Shown in pieces: positions 24,399 to 27,854 of a DNA stretch of 27,854 nt. A program made the translations under genes and the position numbers. The notes beneath the pieces were generated by a model that saw only the letters and a program-made list of their open reading frames with translations, had not been told where the DNA came from and searched no databases. Position 1 is the stretch's first letter. The number at the start of each line of letters is the position of its first letter. Source of the DNA: Wohlfahrtiimonas sp. (GTDB taxonomy: Bacteria; Pseudomonadota; Gammaproteobacteria; Cardiobacteriales; Wohlfahrtiimonadaceae). The stretch is from contig JASLHB010000021.1 in assembly GCA_030149965.1 (NCBI GenBank), forward strand, positions 1 through 27,854. The letters are read 5' to 3'.

Positions 24399-25988
24399 AT
24401 GGCAGGAATGATTCAAGAGATGGAACGCAGACGCACGTTTGCGATTATCGCTCACCCTGATGCTGGTAAAACCACAATGACCGAAAAACTTTTGCTATTC
24501 GGAGGTGCAATCAGCTTAGCAGGTACAGTAAAAGGTCGTAAGGCAGCGCGTCACGCAACATCTGACTGGATGGAAATGGAAAAGCAACGTGGTATTTCCA
24601 TCACATCATCAGTGATGCAGTTCCCGTATAAAGAGAAAATGATTAATCTCTTGGATACACCGGGCCATGAAGACTTCTCGGAAGATACTTATCGTACTTT
24701 AACGGCGGTTGACTCAGCATTGATGCTCATCGACTGCGCGAAAGGTGTTGAAGAGCGAACCATTAAATTAATGGAAGTTTGTCGCTTGCGTGATACACCA
24801 ATCATGACATTCATCAACAAGCTCGATCGTGAAGGTAAAGATCCAATTGATCTATTGGATGAAGTTGAAGATGTATTAAAAATTCAATGCGCACCAATTA
24901 CTTGGCCGATCGGTATGGGTAAAGAGCTCAAAGGCGTTTACCATTTGATTGATGATTACGTTGCTCTATACGAAGTTCATAAAGATGGCAAAAAACATGA
25001 TAGCCGTATCATTCAAGGTTTAGATAATCCTGAATTAGATGAAGCTCTAGGCGATAAGGCCGCTGAATTCCGTGAAGAATTAGAATTGGTTCGTGGCGCA
25101 AGTAATGAATTCAATTTAGAAGATTACTTAGCAGGTAAATTAACGCCTGTTTACTTCGGTTCTGCTGTGACAAACTTTGGTGTGCAAGAAATGTTGGATG
25201 GCTTTGTAAAAATCGCCCCACCACCGAAAGCACACGCAACAACTTCTCGTGAAGTTTCTTCCACTGAAGAAAAATTCACAGGTTTCGTATTCAAAATCCA
25301 AGCAAACATGGATCCTAAACATCGTGACCGTATTGCATTTATGCGCGTTTGTTCGGGTAAATATTCTCCGGGTATGTCTGCGCGTCATGTGCGCATCAAT
25401 AAGAACATCAAAATTCCTGATGCTTTGACATTCATGGCATCAGAACGTGAGCATTTAACGGAAGCTTATGCAGGTGACATCATTGGTATCCACAACCACG
25501 GTACAATCCGAATTGGCGATACATTCACAGAAGGTGAAGATTTGGTATTTACAGGGATTCCTGACTTTGCACCTGAACTGTTCCGCCGTGCACGCTTGCG
25601 TGATCCATTGAAGATGAAGCAATTACAAAAAGGCTTACAAGAATTGTGTGAAGAAGGTGCAACACAATTATTCAAACCTTTAAACAGCAATGATTTAATC
25701 ATTGGTGCAATTGGTATACTTCAATTTGATGTTGTTTTGAATCGATTACAAACAGACTATAACGTTGATTGTATTTTTGAGGCAGTGAACGTTTCTACAG
25801 CACGATGGGTTTCTTGTGCAGACTCTAAAAAGTTTGAAACATTCATCAACAAATGTTACGACAATATGGCAGTGGATCACTCAGGCGAACATGTTTATAT
25901 CGCACCAACGCGTGTGAATTTAACATTGGCACAAGAGCGTTATCCTGAAGTGAAGTTCACAGCAACTCGTGAACATGGCGTTGGCTAA
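24399..25988 (+). CDS. prfC: Peptide chain release factor 3
   Basis: GTPase that removes RF1/RF2 from the ribosome after peptide release and takes part in post-peptidyl-transfer quality control. The 529-residue length equals that of E. coli RF3. The start MAGMIQEMERRRTFAIIAHPDAGKTT has the P-loop at 19-26, followed by RGISITSSV (switch I), DTPGHEDF at 86-93 and NKLD at 140-143. The C-terminal domains continue without breaks. The ribosome site is weak (AGG about 11 nt before the ATG). A -10-like TAAAAT lies about 50 nt upstream, but no clear -35 is seen. It ends at a strong terminator. Confidence 0.97.
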   Translation: MAGMIQEMERRRTFAIIAHPDAGKTTMTEKLLLFGGAISLAGTVKGRKAARHATSDWMEMEKQRGISITSSVMQFPYKEKMINLLDTPGHEDFSEDTYRTLTAVDSALMLIDCAKGVEERTIKLMEVCRLRDTPIMTFINKLDREGKDPIDLLDEVEDVLKIQCAPITWPIGMGKELKGVYHLIDDYVALYEVHKDGKKHDSRIIQGLDNPELDEALGDKAAEFREELELVRGASNEFNLEDYLAGKLTPVYFGSAVTNFGVQEMLDGFVKIAPPPKAHATTSREVSSTEEKFTGFVFKIQANMDPKHRDRIAFMRVCSGKYSPGMSARHVRINKNIKIPDALTFMASEREHLTEAYAGDIIGIHNHGTIRIGDTFTEGEDLVFTGIPDFAPELFRRARLRDPLKMKQLQKGLQELCEEGATQLFKPLNSNDLIIGAIGILQFDVVLNRLQTDYNVDCIFEAVNVSTARWVSCADSKKFETFINKCYDNMAVDHSGEHVYIAPTRVNLTLAQERYPEVKFTATREHGVG

Positions 25989-26009
25989 TTAGCCTAATTG
26001 CATAAAACT

Positions 26010-26046
26010 AAAGCGCTTCTGTCGGATAGATTGAAGCGCTTTTTTA
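26010..26046 (+). terminator. Terminator of prfC, probably bidirectional
   Basis: A 10-bp stem AAAGCGCTTC/GAAGCGCTTT with a 13-nt loop and a T run, 21 nt after the prfC stop. On the minus strand it is followed by TTAGTTTT and could also end the DUF2207 transcript. Confidence 0.9.
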
Positions 26047-26050
26047 TTGC

Positions 26051-27854
26051 TTATCGACCGCCGCCTCCGCCACCACCAGAACCTCCGCCCGAAGAACCTC
26101 CTCCACCAGAACCAGATCCACCTGAGCCGCGATCATTCCCAAAACCACCACGAGCATTCGCATGACTATGATGACTTGTAGATTGACTAGATAATCCATT
26201 TGCAAATGATGAATTTGTCGCTGCATTATAAAAACTTGCTGCTCCCTTCAAATAGCTTTCATTGCATTGCGTAGGATATAATTCGTGATATAACTTCAGC
26301 CAGTTTTTATCCACGCCCAAAATAATTGCATAAGGTAAATATTCCTCAAATAATTCTGGTGTGATTAAACTATATTCTGTTTCTTTGGTATAAGCTAAAA
26401 AATGCTTAAATTCTAAAATAGCCTGCTGATCATCCACATATTCTTTCTTTAAACCATAAGTCCAACTGTTCATCAATAATAGACAAAAAACAATGATCAT
26501 TATTGGAAGCATTGCCATCCCATAAAAAGCTAAAAAGCCCATTTCTGATAATGGAAAATCAGTAATATCATCTAACATTCCATATAAAGGTATTGCACCA
26601 AAAACCAAACCTGCTACAACTGGAAAAATACCAATGAATGCATCTTCATCTTCAACCTGTGAAATACTGCTCAACAATGTAGGTACAATCAGTTTAACGC
26701 TCGCAATCACCATAAAAAGCAAAGCCATATATGCTTCTAACGGCAAATATAATGTAGAAATTCCGAGCATCACAATTAATAATAAATAACCTAAAATAAG
26801 GTATTTTTGAAAATACCGCCCACAATAATTCGATAATAAATGACTTAAAATATTCGTCATACCATTGACTGATTTAGCCAAATCAGGATTCGCTTTAGCA
26901 AAACTAAATATCGCTGAGTTTGATGATCGCAATCTTTCCAATAAAATTTTCTGAGCATCGGTTAATGTCTGATGATTACTATTCAAATCATTATTGACAG
27001 TTAATTGTTGATTATCTTGATCAATATGAATATAGTTTTTAGCATGTAAATCTACTAACAAAGCAGGTACAGCAACATCAACTCGAGCATCTTTTGTATT
27101 CGCATTGACCAATGCAAAACTCTGATCTAAATTAATATTTTCAGGCGGTGAATAACGCACCATAAATGCCCTACGACTTTTCGGCATCCATCTAGTTCTA
27201 AGAACCCATCCTATCGTTATATACAACAACATCACAATCATTGCAGCAAATAAAACAATATGTAACGGCTGAATAAATTCAGGAAAATAACCGAGGATTT
27301 TGTCCATCCAAATATCTTTTTGATCAGCTTGGATGCTTGGAATAATGCCTTTAGTAAACCCTGTGGCAACTGTTAAACCTTCTCCATATTGCAACCAATT
27401 TGGCACAGTAAAAGAAATATTCTGCCCTGATTGAGTATTAACTTCAGCCTGCTTTTTCTGACCGTAAACACCATAATAAGCCAAGGATTGAATCGCTTCC
27501 ACTGATTCAGGCAAATGTAAATTCACCTGCGCTTTATGGATTGGTAAACGCCAATTATGCCCAATTGCATTGATATATAACTCATCATAATTTTCAAAAC
27601 TACGAATATGATTTTGGCTTTGCCAATGAATGATAAAAGTGTGTTTCCCTTTATCCAAATAGTTATCCACAACGTTATCAACCAAACCTGTGAATATCTC
27701 CACATATCCGTCTCGATTTTTGGTCCAAAAATTTTCAGGCTTACCATTTCTTGTGATGCTTAAAATTTTAATAGGCGTTTTAATCTGCTTACTTAAAAAG
27801 TAATAGCTCGTTGGAATATCGCGCGTGATGCCTAATTTAATCTCTTCATGTTGA
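26051..27854 (-). CDS. DUF2207-family membrane protein, 5' end outside the window
   Basis: The frame is open to the right edge, so at least 600 residues are seen and the N-terminus (expected signal peptide) is missing; the GTG at 27703 is internal, not the start. The visible first residues (GITRDIPTSYY... and later KGKHTFIIHW) match the extracytoplasmic beta domain of DUF2207. A transmembrane helix (LHIVLFAAMIVMLLYITIGW) follows at about residue 195, then a cytoplasmic region, then three or four more hydrophobic segments. The C-terminus is a Gly/Ser-rich tail of about 30 residues ending GGGGGGGR, common in this family. Function is unknown. It converges on prfC. Confidence 0.88.
   Translation of the reverse strand, partial: QHEEIKLGITRDIPTSYYFLSKQIKTPIKILSITRNGKPENFWTKNRDGYVEIFTGLVDNVVDNYLDKGKHTFIIHWQSQNHIRSFENYDELYINAIGHNWRLPIHKAQVNLHLPESVEAIQSLAYYGVYGQKKQAEVNTQSGQNISFTVPNWLQYGEGLTVATGFTKGIIPSIQADQKDIWMDKILGYFPEFIQPLHIVLFAAMIVMLLYITIGWVLRTRWMPKSRRAFMVRYSPPENINLDQSFALVNANTKDARVDVAVPALLVDLHAKNYIHIDQDNQQLTVNNDLNSNHQTLTDAQKILLERLRSSNSAIFSFAKANPDLAKSVNGMTNILSHLLSNYCGRYFQKYLILGYLLLIVMLGISTLYLPLEAYMALLFMVIASVKLIVPTLLSSISQVEDEDAFIGIFPVVAGLVFGAIPLYGMLDDITDFPLSEMGFLAFYGMAMLPIMIIVFCLLLMNSWTYGLKKEYVDDQQAILEFKHFLAYTKETEYSLITPELFEEYLPYAIILGVDKNWLKLYHELYPTQCNESYLKGAASFYNAATNSSFANGLSSQSTSHHSHANARGGFGNDRGSGGSGSGGGGSSGGGSGGGGGGGR

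Noticed and set aside
26044..26226. Minus-strand 60-residue hydrophobic frame rich in Val and Leu
   Set aside because: Frame-shifted reading of the Gly/Ser-rich tail of the DUF2207 gene.
1..27854. CRISPR array, insertion sequence, prophage or integrase
   Set aside because: No direct-repeat/spacer pattern, no transposase or recombinase motifs and no terminal inverted repeats with target duplications were seen.

Overview
The window reads as chromosomal DNA of an AT-rich gammaproteobacterium. The evidence is a synthetase-only RelA beside a separate set of housekeeping genes, RF3, FabV, an MltD-like lytic transglycosylase and MnmH/SelU. I cannot name the genus from the sequence alone. There is no phage, transposase, integrase or CRISPR array. 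Most genes lie on the minus strand.

Left edge (1-488): no protein gene is visible. A near-perfect sigma70 promoter (TTGACA-16-TATAAT) reads leftward out of the window with a GC-rich, hairpin-forming leader, which looks like a stable-RNA (probably rRNA) operon promoter. From 489 to 7368 follow leftward genes: valS, a secreted DUF2059 protein, queF, an AEC-family permease, brnQ and a DUF486 membrane protein. A class I preQ1 riboswitch sits immediately before queF and carries its Shine-Dalgarno sequence.

Middle (7499-10975, plus strand): a BCP-type peroxiredoxin, then a copper cassette made of a CopY repressor, a CopZ-like domain and a CopA Cu(I) ATPase behind a cop-box operator. Repressor and chaperone domains form one continuous reading frame, with a good internal ribosome binding site that could also release free CopZ. 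This is the most unusual item in the window.

From 22472 leftward to the shared terminator at 10979-11008 runs a long co-directional series: NAD-dependent epimerase, META-DUF4377 protein, mnmH, ftsY, lytic transglycosylase, tal, fabV, tyrA, relA and a META-domain lipoprotein. From ftsY on the gaps are 5-31 nt, suggesting one operon that joins membrane targeting, cell wall turnover, carbon and lipid metabolism, aromatic synthesis and the stringent response. FtsY has an acidic N-terminal domain with an internal duplication and a nine-copy hexanucleotide repeat.

Right part: tRNA-Asp(GTC) with promoter and terminator, a HAD-IIA phosphatase and YbaK-type deacylase pair, divergent prfC (RF3), and a DUF2207 membrane protein whose 5' end lies beyond the right edge.
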